Under the pieces are notes generated by a model. That model made no database searches and was not told the origin of the DNA. It saw only the letters and a program-made list of their open reading frames with translations. DNA of 64,000 bases. Origin: COMBO-56-21 sp038852315 (lineage in GTDB: Archaea; Thermoplasmatota; Thermoplasmata; UBA10834). Positions within the stretch are counted from its first letter, which is position 1. Each line of letters begins with the position of its first letter. The translations under genes and the position numbers were made by a program. Below, in pieces: positions 40,893 to 49,126 of the stretch. Location of the stretch: positions 1 to 64,000 of the forward strand of contig JAWCKF010000005.1 of NCBI GenBank assembly GCA_038852315.1, in the 5' to 3' direction.

Positions 40893-41315
40893 ACGTTTTG
40901 CATAGTAGATTATGTGCGTTTGCCTTCTATATCCTGCCTTCTCGAACAGGCGCATCGACGGCCGGTTGTCGGCCTCTATGTGTGCGCAGAAGAGCCGGCG
41001 CCCCCTTCTCCTAAAGACCCTCTCAAAGTGTTCAATCATCGCGAGCGCCACCCCTTTCCTCCTGTGCGAGGGGTCCACAGCTAGCCGGTTGATCCATGCT
41101 CTTCGACCATCATCGCTCCCAATCGCTGCGGCGATCATCTTGCCATCGGCGAATGCGCCCACGAACATTTCGGGGTCCCGCGACAGCTGGAGTCTCAGCG
41201 AGGATATCCGATCGCGTCCCTTGGGCCGGAACGAGAGCCGTGCGCGCTTCCAAAGCTCGACCATGTCGCGCAGTTCGGATTCGGTCAGTTGGCGGATGGT
41301 GAAATTCCTGTTCAC
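40875..41315 (-). CDS. GNAT N-acetyltransferase
   Basis: About 146 residues from GTG 41315. The acetyl-CoA loop is NRLAVDPSHRRKGVALAMIEHFERVF, and the final RPSMRLFEKAGYRRQTHIIYYAKRE is typical. GTG 41315 (VNRNFTIRQLTESELRDMVE) gives the natural N-terminus; the ORF is open to 41408 with a Lys/Arg/Ser-rich stretch that looks non-coding. The 3' end carries the tandem repeat described separately. Converges on the two-domain GNAT gene, separated by 21 nt. Confidence 0.8.
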   Translation of the reverse strand: MNRNFTIRQLTESELRDMVELWKRARLSFRPKGRDRISSLRLQLSRDPEMFVGAFADGKMIAAAIGSDDGRRAWINRLAVDPSHRRKGVALAMIEHFERVFRRRGRRLFCAHIEADNRPSMRLFEKAGYRRQTHIIYYAKRERPDY

Positions 41316-41420
41316 CAGCTGTTTAGTGGGCCCCTTGCTGCGCCTTGGTCCAATCCCAGTATCCACAGCCTTCGCGATCTCCTTGCAGCGCGAACTCGAA
41401 ACCGACAACGAAACACCCCG

Positions 41421-42254
41421 TCACAGAGGTCCTTCGTTCTTCGCGTAAGATGCGACCTGGTTCATGACCTCGAACACCTCGAAGGCCTGCAGCACGTCCT
41501 TCGCCCTGAACGATACAGTCTTGATGTCGACACGCTTCGTCATCGGGATCTTGGAAGCGTACTGGGCCATCAGAGGACGCTCGAACTCCACATCCATCCT
41601 GACGGGTCTCTTCACAACGAAAGGTCTGATACTGTCCCGTCGTTCGATGGCGACCTTCACGCCTTTCCTTATCAGGTCGCAGGCCCTTCGCGGAGTCAGC
41701 GTCCTGACAGCGTACAGCCCTATGCCGGTCTTCGTTGCGACTCCCACGACGCCTCTTACAAGCTCCTTCGCCTGCCTCACCGCGTGTGCGTCTCCGGAAA
41801 CGAACACCAAGGGCACACCGAAGTGTCCTGCCAGCGCTGCGCTGAGGCCAGATTCTCCAACCTTGACTCCGTTCAGCCACAGACCTGCGATGCTGTACGT
41901 GAAAGTGTGTCCCAGCGTGCCGGCATGTGTGTGCCTCATCGAATGATAGCCTATCTGTATCGATGCCTCGAAGCTTGAGTCGATACCACTCATCATACCC
42001 AAGTCGTAAGGGTTGCCGTGGATGACCTCCACATCATCATCCAGCTTCTCGGTCAGTATGTTTCTGCCCGTATCATGCGCGTCGCACACGAGTATCTCGT
42101 CAGCGCCAGCCGCTTTCGCCCCCTCTACTGCTGCCTGCACCTCAGCCGTCATCAGCTCTCTCATGCGACCATAGTCGAACCCCTTGAGGTCCGTCTGTTC
42201 GTCGTGTGAGAGTACCGCGATACCCTCCATGTCGGCGGTGATGTGGACCTTCAT
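41421..42254 (-). CDS. D-aminopeptidase, M55 (DppA) family
   Basis: A 277-residue zinc peptidase. ITADMEGIAVL and CDAHDTGRNIL supply metal ligands (D, E and the second D and H), with GYHSMRHTHAGTLGHTF and GESGLSAALAGHFGVPLVFVSGD. DppA releases D-amino acids from peptides and is often linked to peptide uptake. ATG at 42254, with a TATA-like element close upstream. No linked peptide transporter is present. Belongs with the nearby M29 peptidase in the peptide-degradation theme. Confidence 0.9.
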   Translation of the reverse strand: MKVHITADMEGIAVLSHDEQTDLKGFDYGRMRELMTAEVQAAVEGAKAAGADEILVCDAHDTGRNILTEKLDDDVEVIHGNPYDLGMMSGIDSSFEASIQIGYHSMRHTHAGTLGHTFTYSIAGLWLNGVKVGESGLSAALAGHFGVPLVFVSGDAHAVRQAKELVRGVVGVATKTGIGLYAVRTLTPRRACDLIRKGVKVAIERRDSIRPFVVKRPVRMDVEFERPLMAQYASKIPMTKRVDIKTVSFRAKDVLQAFEVFEVMNQVASYAKNEGPL

Positions 42255-42330
42255 GATATCGGCGCGGCATCTCAGTCTGGCGCTTTAAGCTTAGCCCACA
42301 TATGCTCAGCAATGATATCCTGGTGAGAAG

Positions 42331-42340
42331 CCTTTAAGAG
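42331..42340 (+). promoter_or_regulatory. TATA box of the two-GAF kinase
   Basis: CCTTTAAGAG is centred about 29 nt before ATG 42365, consistent with a leaderless mRNA. Confidence 0.5.
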
Positions 42341-42364
42341 TCTCCCGCGGATTATGCGCTGGAG

Positions 42365-44290
42365 ATGAAGGACTGTCCTTTCCCGCCCTCTCGGCCGGAG
42401 GAACATCCTGAGAGGCGGCTTCAGTGCCTTTCCAGGATCTACGAGCTCACATCGAAGCTAATGGTCGTCGAGGACGTCGACAAGCTCCTGAAGAGAATCG
42501 CTGAATCGGTCAGGGAGATCTTCGGGTTCGACCTTGTAGGCATATCCATCCTGGACGACAAGGGCGAGTATTTCGTCCCGCACGCGCTCGCAGGATACTC
42601 GCCTGAGGAAGAGAAGGAGCTGGTCATGGCGCCTCGACTCTTCGCGAGGGAGTCCATACTGCGCGACTTCAGGCCAGACTGCAAGGTATCCAACATCGCG
42701 TATTATGTCCCCGCTGAGAAGCATGGAGCGCCTTCGTCTGAGTTTGTCGTTGTGAGAGACCGCAAGGCGGCCGAGCAGCCCCGGAGGTCGATGGATGCAT
42801 GGCACGAGCTCGACCTGCTGTATTTCGCTCTCTTGAGCCGGAGAGGAGAGGTGATAGGCTACCTTCAGGTGGATTATCCGAAGGACGGCCTCATACCATC
42901 GGTCGAGACTATTGGCCTGATAGAACTCTTCGCCAACCTGGCGGCTGTCGCCATCGAGAACTCGAACATGTATCGGCGCACCCTAGACCTTCTGCAGGAG
43001 AACGAGGAGAAGGCCCAGCGGATTTTCAAGATACTCGACCTCCTGAGGAGCGTCGTCAGAGTGGACGACATCGAGGTGGTACTCCAGAAGGTTTCCGATG
43101 CAATGGCCGCGACCTTCGAGTTCAGGAAGACCGGGGTTTCGCTGTTCTCGAAGAACTCCAACAGAGTCACGGTGCACTCCCTGACAGGATACACGCCCGA
43201 AGAGGAGCGCGCAGTCCGGTCTAGCGTGATCCTGAAGGATAAGGTACTCGAGGATTTCAGAGAGGAGTTCAGGGTCACCAAGACCGGCTACTTCATTCCC
43301 GGGGAGCATCAGGGGAACGGGTCCTCGTTCGTGTTCATCGAGAATCCTAACAGGGCTCTTCAGCCAAGGAAGAGTCCGGACAGTTGGCATGAGCTGGATC
43401 TGCTCTACTTCGCCATGTATGACAGGAACGGCGAGATGCTGGGATACATACAGCTCGATTATCCGAAGAACGGCAAGATACCTACCAAGGAGACAATGGA
43501 GGCGATGGAGGCGTTCGCGAGCATCGCCACAATCGCGGTCGAGAACTCCAAGATATACACAGAGATGGAGGAGGCCAGGAATCAGGTCGGGATGTATCTG
43601 GACCTGCTTACACACGATGTCGCCAGCCTGATCAACCCTGTCAACGCCTACCTCGAGATGGTCATCAGCGCGACCGACGTCAGCCCGATACAACACAAGT
43701 ACCTCACATCTGCGCAGGAGGCGGCCAGGAGCATCGCCCACCTCGTCAGGAACGTCAGGAGGTCTGCCCAGATACTTGAGACCGCTGGGACACAGCTAGT
43801 GCCGATGAACATGACGAAGGCGATCAGGGACGCGGCGTACGAAGCGAGGAACATCTTTCTTTCTAGAGAGATTGACCTTAGGCTGAGCCTTCCCGACCAC
43901 GACGTCTATGTAATGGCTGACAACCTCCTGGGCGAGGTCGTCTACAACCTTCTGACTAACGCGATCAAGTACGATGAGCACGAGCAGGCCGTGGTCGACG
44001 TCGAGCTCACCGTGGTCGAACACGAAGGAAGGAGGTATGCTAAGGTGCGAGTCATCGACCGCGGCATAGGGATACCTGACGAACTCAAGGACAAGGTCTT
44101 CAGCCGAGAGTTCAAGAAGCTCTTGAAGCCGGACAGACCCATACTCCAGAAAGCCAGGGGCGCGGGTATGGGGCTGTCTTTGGTCAAAGCCCTCATCGAG
44201 CGCTACGGCGGGAAGATATGGGTCGAGAACAGGGTGTACGACGACTACACCCGAGGCAGCGTGTTCGCTTTCATGGTGCCTATGCCATAA
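42365..44290 (+). CDS. Tandem-GAF sensor histidine kinase with repeated WHELD module
   Basis: A 641-residue soluble kinase. Two GAF-like modules follow each other (about residues 30-205 and 220-405). Each has a matching second half: WHELDLLYFAL then GYLQVDYPKDGLIP and VAIENSNMY, and WHELDLLYFAM then GYIQLDYPKNGKIP and AVENSKIY. The H-box is DLLTHDVASLINPVNAYLEM. N box NLLTNAIKYDEHEQ, G1 VIDRGIGIPDE and G2 GAGMGLSLVKALI are intact. The same module occurs once in the kinase at 24.4 kb. Start fixed by TATA 42331-42340. No receiver next to it. Confidence 0.87.
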   Translation: MKDCPFPPSRPEEHPERRLQCLSRIYELTSKLMVVEDVDKLLKRIAESVREIFGFDLVGISILDDKGEYFVPHALAGYSPEEEKELVMAPRLFARESILRDFRPDCKVSNIAYYVPAEKHGAPSSEFVVVRDRKAAEQPRRSMDAWHELDLLYFALLSRRGEVIGYLQVDYPKDGLIPSVETIGLIELFANLAAVAIENSNMYRRTLDLLQENEEKAQRIFKILDLLRSVVRVDDIEVVLQKVSDAMAATFEFRKTGVSLFSKNSNRVTVHSLTGYTPEEERAVRSSVILKDKVLEDFREEFRVTKTGYFIPGEHQGNGSSFVFIENPNRALQPRKSPDSWHELDLLYFAMYDRNGEMLGYIQLDYPKNGKIPTKETMEAMEAFASIATIAVENSKIYTEMEEARNQVGMYLDLLTHDVASLINPVNAYLEMVISATDVSPIQHKYLTSAQEAARSIAHLVRNVRRSAQILETAGTQLVPMNMTKAIRDAAYEARNIFLSREIDLRLSLPDHDVYVMADNLLGEVVYNLLTNAIKYDEHEQAVVDVELTVVEHEGRRYAKVRVIDRGIGIPDELKDKVFSREFKKLLKPDRPILQKARGAGMGLSLVKALIERYGGKIWVENRVYDDYTRGSVFAFMVPMP

Positions 44291-44353
44291 TCCGCCGCAT
44301 GTCCCAGGGAAACGATTTATATCTGGCCGTTTCATGCGAGGCGCGGGCAGAGA

Positions 44354-46162
44354 ATGCCGGTATCTCAAGAGGTTGCGGAGATAAAGAAGGCGACCGGAAT
44401 AGTCGGCCGAGATAAGGAGCTGGAACGCGCTCTCGCGGCGATCAAATCAGGCAGACATCTCATGATCGAGGGACCAGTGGGCGTCGGCAAGACCATATTG
44501 GCCGTTGGCGTGGCCAGGCATCTTGGAAGGCCGGTGTTCCGTGTTGATGGGGACGAAAGATACACGGAGCAGAAGCTTTCTGGCTGGTTCGACCCCCCGA
44601 TAGTGCTCGAGCGCGGTTACGTGCCTGAGGCGTTTATCCCAGGACCGCTCACGAGCGCCATGAGGGAGGGCGGCGTGCTGTTCATGAACGAGATGAACCG
44701 GATGCCTGAGGGAGTGCAGAACATCCTGCTGCCCGCCATGGACGAAGGCATCATCGAGATACCCAAGATCGGCACGGTGCGGGCTAAGCCCGGTTTTGTC
44801 GTCATCGGCACACAGAACCCGCGCGAGTTCGTCGCGACGACTGCTCTCTCGGAAGCCCTTTCTGACAGGTTCGAGCTCTTGCTGCTGGACTACCAGTCTG
44901 AGGAGGAGGAGCTCGAGATACTCTCGAGGAACTTCCCATCAGCATCGTATGATCTCATCGCGAGGGCCGTCTGGATCACAAGGCGGACCAGGACCCACCC
45001 AAACATCAGGAGAGGGGCCAGCATCAGGGCAGCTATGAGCATGGTGCGCCTAGCCCCAACGTTCTCGGATGACTTGCTCGATGGCCTCAGAAAGGCAGCG
45101 CATATGGCTCTCCCCACAAGGATTGAGTTGCGCGAGGAGTCGAAGAAGAGCGCAGATGAGGTCATCGATGAGATAGTGAACGAGTGCTTCTCGCTGCCGC
45201 GTCCGGAGTCGGGGAGGCCGCTGAGCGGTGACAAGAAGGATGAGGAGAAGAAGCGCAGGGAGGCCGATGAGGGCAGCGTGAGGCGCATGGATGTCACAGA
45301 CCTCATGCATGTGCTGGAGCAGAGCGATGCAGGCGGCATCGCGGCTGACGAAGACCTCGGCTGGGTCATAGCACAGAACTACACCCAGCTCAGGGCGGTC
45401 ATAAGAGACCCTCTGCTCCTGGACATCGCGAAGAGGATCGCCATCCAGGCCACCATAAGGCGCGTGCTGCAGCTGCTCGGCCCTGTCTCTATGCCCAGCT
45501 GGCTCACACGTGCTGAGTACAGAGTAGGGGAGGACGCAGAGATAGACGTCGAATCCACGCTTGATGCGATGGTAGATAGGGGGCGCATCGACCCGTCCGA
45601 GATCGTCGTGGAGAGAAGGGAGCCAAGGAAGCTCGCAGTCGCCCTTATGCTGGACGCCAGTCTCTCCATGAGTGGCGACAAGCTCGCGATGGCTACCGCA
45701 GCAATCGCGGTGCTCGCTTTCAGACTGAAGACGGTGGATTATCTGCTCATAACCTTCAACGACCGCCCCACAGTAATGAAGAAGCTCAAGGAGCCCAAGA
45801 GCTTGGACGACCTCATATCTGAGCTCTTAGATGCCAGGGCCAGTGGCTACACCAACATCGAGTGGGCCCTGTCGAAGGGACGCGAGGAATTGTCGTTTGC
45901 CGATACACGGAACAGGGTCGGAATAATCGTGACCGACGGCAATTTCACTGTTGGCGACGATCCCGCTGAGGCGGCATCGAAGTACAGACGACTCTTCGTT
46001 ATCATGACTGAGAGCCACGACTGCCAGCCCGCTCTCTGTGAGAGCATGGCTAGGCGAGGTGGGGGCAGGATGTTCTCCGTCGGCAGTTTCGACGAGATCC
46101 CGAGGGTGCTCTACAGAGTATTGCGGATGGTCTCGCAGGGTTTTCCGAGCCAGTCCAAATGA
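44354..46162 (+). CDS. MoxR-type AAA+ ATPase fused to a VWA domain
   Basis: A 602-residue fusion. The AAA+ part has a P-loop GPVGVGKT (residues 40-47), Walker B-like VLFMNEMNRMP and sensor NPREF. A variable, charged linker (~285-325) leads to the VWA domain, with the MIDAS motif DASLSMS at about residue 434. In most genomes MoxR and VWA proteins are separate chaperone or metal-insertion partners, as in magnesium/cobalt chelatases. TTTATATC at 44316-44323 lies ~31 nt before ATG 44354. Target unknown; it is near the moco operon but not part of it. Confidence 0.87.
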   Translation: MPVSQEVAEIKKATGIVGRDKELERALAAIKSGRHLMIEGPVGVGKTILAVGVARHLGRPVFRVDGDERYTEQKLSGWFDPPIVLERGYVPEAFIPGPLTSAMREGGVLFMNEMNRMPEGVQNILLPAMDEGIIEIPKIGTVRAKPGFVVIGTQNPREFVATTALSEALSDRFELLLLDYQSEEEELEILSRNFPSASYDLIARAVWITRRTRTHPNIRRGASIRAAMSMVRLAPTFSDDLLDGLRKAAHMALPTRIELREESKKSADEVIDEIVNECFSLPRPESGRPLSGDKKDEEKKRREADEGSVRRMDVTDLMHVLEQSDAGGIAADEDLGWVIAQNYTQLRAVIRDPLLLDIAKRIAIQATIRRVLQLLGPVSMPSWLTRAEYRVGEDAEIDVESTLDAMVDRGRIDPSEIVVERREPRKLAVALMLDASLSMSGDKLAMATAAIAVLAFRLKTVDYLLITFNDRPTVMKKLKEPKSLDDLISELLDARASGYTNIEWALSKGREELSFADTRNRVGIIVTDGNFTVGDDPAEAASKYRRLFVIMTESHDCQPALCESMARRGGGRMFSVGSFDEIPRVLYRVLRMVSQGFPSQSK

Positions 46163-46295
46163 GTCTCGTGACTTGCGCGTCAAGGGTATGACTCATTGGC
46201 CAGTGCTGTAACATCGAGCGGTGAGCTCGGCGTCTCAAGGGTGGTATATTAGGTTTTTGTCCTTTCGCGAACTCTCAAACCTCCTCCCAAGCAAC

Positions 46296-46307
46296 GGTTA
46301 TATATGG
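46296..46307 (+). promoter_or_regulatory. Orphan TATA element without an obvious gene
   Basis: GGTTATATATGG is one of the strongest TATA elements in the window. A transcript starting near 46330 would meet no convincing ORF before arginine decarboxylase, which has its own TATA (GGTTTAAGAA, 46525-46534). Downstream are a C/T tract with six T (about 46331-46354) and a tandem repeat. It may direct a non-coding RNA; weak minus-strand use is also possible. Confidence 0.45.
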
Positions 46308-46360
46308 CATCCTTGCGAAATCACATACAATCTTCCCCCCTCCCCCCTTTTTTATGATAT

Positions 46361-46388
46361 CATTCTGTTCTCAGCATTCTGTTCTCAG
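46361..46388. repeat. Perfect 14-nt tandem repeat
   Basis: CATTCTGTTCTCAG occurs twice head to tail in the gap between the MoxR-VWA and arginine decarboxylase genes. The 396-nt gap 46163-46558 otherwise holds the orphan TATA, a T-tract after the VWA gene (GGTTTTTGTCC, about 46252-46262), and no convincing ORF. Confidence 0.7.
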
Positions 46389-46558
46389 TCTACGGCTGAT
46401 TCCCGATCGGATGTCTAGTGCGTCTCGATTGCGCCTATCCGAGAGTCCTCGCATTTCGGGTGCTGCCTCGCTCGCATGCATCGTGAGCGATGGTGAGCAC
46501 ACGCTCCTCGAGCTGCGCGACATAGGTTTAAGAAGTCATCTCACCTAACAATGCATTC

Positions 46559-47167
46559 ATGCAGATAGTTCCGAAGAAGCTCTTCTTCACCAAGGGTGTG
46601 GGCAGACACAAAGAGCAGCTGCAATCGTTCGAGCTTGCGCTCCGCGACGCAGGCATCGAGAAGTACAACATCGTCTCAGTATCGAGCATACTGCCGCCAG
46701 GATGTCAGATCGTCTCGAGGGAGGAGGGTCTGCGGGAACTTTCGCCAGGGCAGATTCTCTTCGTGGTCATGGCAAGAGCTGCCACGAACGAACCCAACAG
46801 GATGGTCGCTGCTTCTATCGGCTGCGCGATACCCGCGGATGGTGCACAGTACGGGTACCTTTCCGAGCACCACACTTACGGTCAGAACGCAGAGATCGCT
46901 GGCCACTACGCGGAGGACCTGGCTGTAACTATGCTCGCAACGAAGCTGGGCATCACATTCGATGCTGAGAGGGATTGGGACGAGAGGGAGAAGCAATACA
47001 AGACCAGTGGCGGCATCGTGAAGTCGCTGAATGTCACCAAATCGGCCGAGGGCGACAAGAGCGGCATGTGGGTCACCGTGATAGCAGCGGCGGTTTTCGT
47101 TACCACTAACGATGCTCGGAATGACAGTCCTAACAGGACGGGGCGGGACGAGCTCAGAAGGGAGTGA
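46559..47167 (+). CDS. pdaD: Pyruvoyl-dependent arginine decarboxylase
   Basis: A 202-residue proenzyme that cleaves itself at the Ser-Ser bond in VSSILPPGC (residues 42-43), forming a pyruvoyl group on the alpha chain. It decarboxylates arginine to agmatine, the first step of archaeal polyamine synthesis. EEGLRELSPGQILFVVMARAATNEPNR and EHHTYGQNAEIAGHYAEDLAVTML are conserved. Start close to leaderless from TATA 46525. It lies directly before deoxyhypusine synthase, which consumes polyamine (spermidine). Confidence 0.92.
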   Translation: MQIVPKKLFFTKGVGRHKEQLQSFELALRDAGIEKYNIVSVSSILPPGCQIVSREEGLRELSPGQILFVVMARAATNEPNRMVAASIGCAIPADGAQYGYLSEHHTYGQNAEIAGHYAEDLAVTMLATKLGITFDAERDWDEREKQYKTSGGIVKSLNVTKSAEGDKSGMWVTVIAAAVFVTTNDARNDSPNRTGRDELRRE

Positions 47168-47172
47168 ATCAG

Positions 47173-48273
47173 ATGTCACGCGGGAGCAGATCGGGCGTGA
47201 AGAGAAACATGAAGGAGTACAGCGACGGCCTCAGCGACGGGTTGGTCCCGCTGGCGCCTCTCGACCTCAGCAGATGCAAGACGGTCTCGGACCTCGTCGA
47301 AGGGATGTCCAAATGTAGCTTCGGTGCGCGCAGCGTCGGCGAAGCGGCCAAAGTGCTTCAGGCGATGGTCGAGGATCGCGGCTGCTTCAAGGTACTGACC
47401 TTGTCAGGGGCGATGACTCCTGCGAAGATGGGGTTGGTGGTTTGCGACATGATCGACTGGGGTATGGTCGATGCAGTGATCAGCACGGGGGCGATCATGG
47501 CCCATGGCATGGTGGAGACCACTGGGCGCGCCCATTTCAAGCACGACGAGCAGATGAACGATGTCACGCTCTACCGCAAGGGCTACAACAGGATATACGA
47601 TACCATCGAGCTCGAGGCGAATCTGGACGACATGGAGGTAATCTTCAGGAAGGTCATGGAGGCCGTGTCCGAAAGGAGCACGATAAGTAGCTATGAGCTG
47701 AACTGGCTGATAGGGGAATACCTGGCCAAGACGACTGCGAGGACACACAGAGGTATACTCAAATCGGCGTACCTGAGGAAAGTACCGGTCTACGTGCCGG
47801 CCTTCACCGATTCCGAGCTTGGACTCGACTTCGGAGTCTACCTCAGGCGGATGAAGGGCCTCGGTAGGCAACCCGTGATGTATGATGCCTTCGCCGACCT
47901 GGAGGACTACACCGAGCGCGTGCTCAAGTCTGAGAAGCTGGGCCTGTTCACCGTTGGGGGTGGCGTGCCGAGGAACTGGGCACAGCAGGTCGGTCCCTAT
48001 CTCGACATCATCGACAAGCGCGTAGGCCATGGCGGAGGATTCAAGAGGTTCCAATACGCCGTGCGCATCTGCCCCGAGCCCGTCCACTGGGGCGGCCTGT
48101 CGGGTTGCACCTACTCGGAGGGCGTATCCTGGGGTAAGATAGTGCCTCGGTCGGAGGGAGGCATGTATGCCGAGGTCTACGCCGATGCCACCATCGCCTG
48201 GCCGCTTGTGGTCAAGGCAGTCATGGAGCGGCTAGAGAAGAAAGGCTGGAAGAAGAGGCGTACCAACAGGTGA
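47173..48273 (+). CDS. dys: Deoxyhypusine synthase
   Basis: A 366-residue enzyme that moves the aminobutyl group from spermidine to a Lys of initiation factor 5A, the first step of hypusine formation. DLVPLAPLDLS-like N-terminus, LTLSGAMTPAKMG, DAVISTGAIMAHGMVET, TVGGGVPRNWAQQVGP and the catalytic Lys region GVSWGKIVP are present. ATG 47173 is 5 nt past the pdaD stop and follows GAAGGGAGTG. The pair forms an operon linking polyamine supply with translation. aIF5A itself is not in the window. Confidence 0.94.
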   Translation: MSRGSRSGVKRNMKEYSDGLSDGLVPLAPLDLSRCKTVSDLVEGMSKCSFGARSVGEAAKVLQAMVEDRGCFKVLTLSGAMTPAKMGLVVCDMIDWGMVDAVISTGAIMAHGMVETTGRAHFKHDEQMNDVTLYRKGYNRIYDTIELEANLDDMEVIFRKVMEAVSERSTISSYELNWLIGEYLAKTTARTHRGILKSAYLRKVPVYVPAFTDSELGLDFGVYLRRMKGLGRQPVMYDAFADLEDYTERVLKSEKLGLFTVGGGVPRNWAQQVGPYLDIIDKRVGHGGGFKRFQYAVRICPEPVHWGGLSGCTYSEGVSWGKIVPRSEGGMYAEVYADATIAWPLVVKAVMERLEKKGWKKRRTNR

Positions 48274-48279
48274 CCTCGC

Positions 48280-49083
48280 TCACCAGTCCTCCACTGGGTT
48301 GTACCACATCGTCTTTGTGCCGACCTTGGCCCTCATCTTCCACTTGAACGACTTCGGCTTCGCCTCTATATGGACCAGCATCCGGTCTACCTTCTGGTTT
48401 ATGTCGGCCTTATCCTGGTCGGTGAGCTGCGGGTATTCATTCGCGAACTTCTTGACCTTGTTCAGGTTCATTGTGGCGGTGTAGTACCAGCCCCAGTCGT
48501 TGAACATGTCGACATAGTCGAACACGTTGATGTTTATCCTGTCGTTGTCGTCTTCTCCGATCTCGTGCGCCCTGATGAGCACTATGAGGTCCTTTATGTC
48601 CTTCTCGTTTATCTTCACAACCTGCAGCTTCTGCATCATGAGCTCGCCCAGAGGCACTGTCGGCGAATCTTTCTCGAGCCGTCCAGCATAGGGCACAGTG
48701 TGGTTCATCTCCAGCTGGTCGTAGAAAATCTCCACCATCGGGACCCTGCCACCGAAGAATATGTGCCTGGTCTTCCCGAACTGGTAAAGGAACCTGGGAT
48801 CGGTCCTGTATCCACGGCTTTGGACGAACTCGTAAAGCTGGTTCCTCTGTTTTCCGTACGCGACGAAGTCGATATCAGTGAAAACCTTTGTTCCCAGCCT
48901 GGCAAGGTCTCGCCAGAGAGTCTCGTATTCTCTGCTGTGCATGTAGATGGCCATGCCGCCCATCACGCGCAGGATCAGCCCCCTCTTGGCTGCCTCGTTG
49001 ACGAGCGTCACGGCTTCGTCAATGAACACTTCAGGCTTGGGATACTCCTCGACAGGGATATCGGCTGGAAGTCTGACAGTCAT
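48280..49083 (-). CDS. Nucleotidyltransferase-fold protein
   Basis: A 267-residue protein. The segment VMGGMAIYMHS, followed about 35 residues later by FTDIDFVAYGKQ, fits the nucleotidyltransferase GGxA...DxD pattern, as in AbiEii-like and related families. A helical C-terminus is Lys-rich with WKMRAKVGTKTMWYNP near the end. Whether catalytic Asp residues are complete cannot be settled. It follows a phosphoesterase gene 43 nt upstream on the same strand, so the two are likely one transcript. No matching antitoxin was seen, so a toxin-antitoxin role is not supported. Confidence 0.7.
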   Translation of the reverse strand: MTVRLPADIPVEEYPKPEVFIDEAVTLVNEAAKRGLILRVMGGMAIYMHSREYETLWRDLARLGTKVFTDIDFVAYGKQRNQLYEFVQSRGYRTDPRFLYQFGKTRHIFFGGRVPMVEIFYDQLEMNHTVPYAGRLEKDSPTVPLGELMMQKLQVVKINEKDIKDLIVLIRAHEIGEDDNDRININVFDYVDMFNDWGWYYTATMNLNKVKKFANEYPQLTDQDKADINQKVDRMLVHIEAKPKSFKWKMRAKVGTKTMWYNPVEDW

Positions 49084-49126
49084 AGCGTGCCCTCTAGATT
49101 TCGGGTGTAATCATCGAGCAGGGAGA

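Noticed and set aside
46361..46388. CRISPR-like repeat
   Set aside because: Only two head-to-tail 14-nt copies without spacers.
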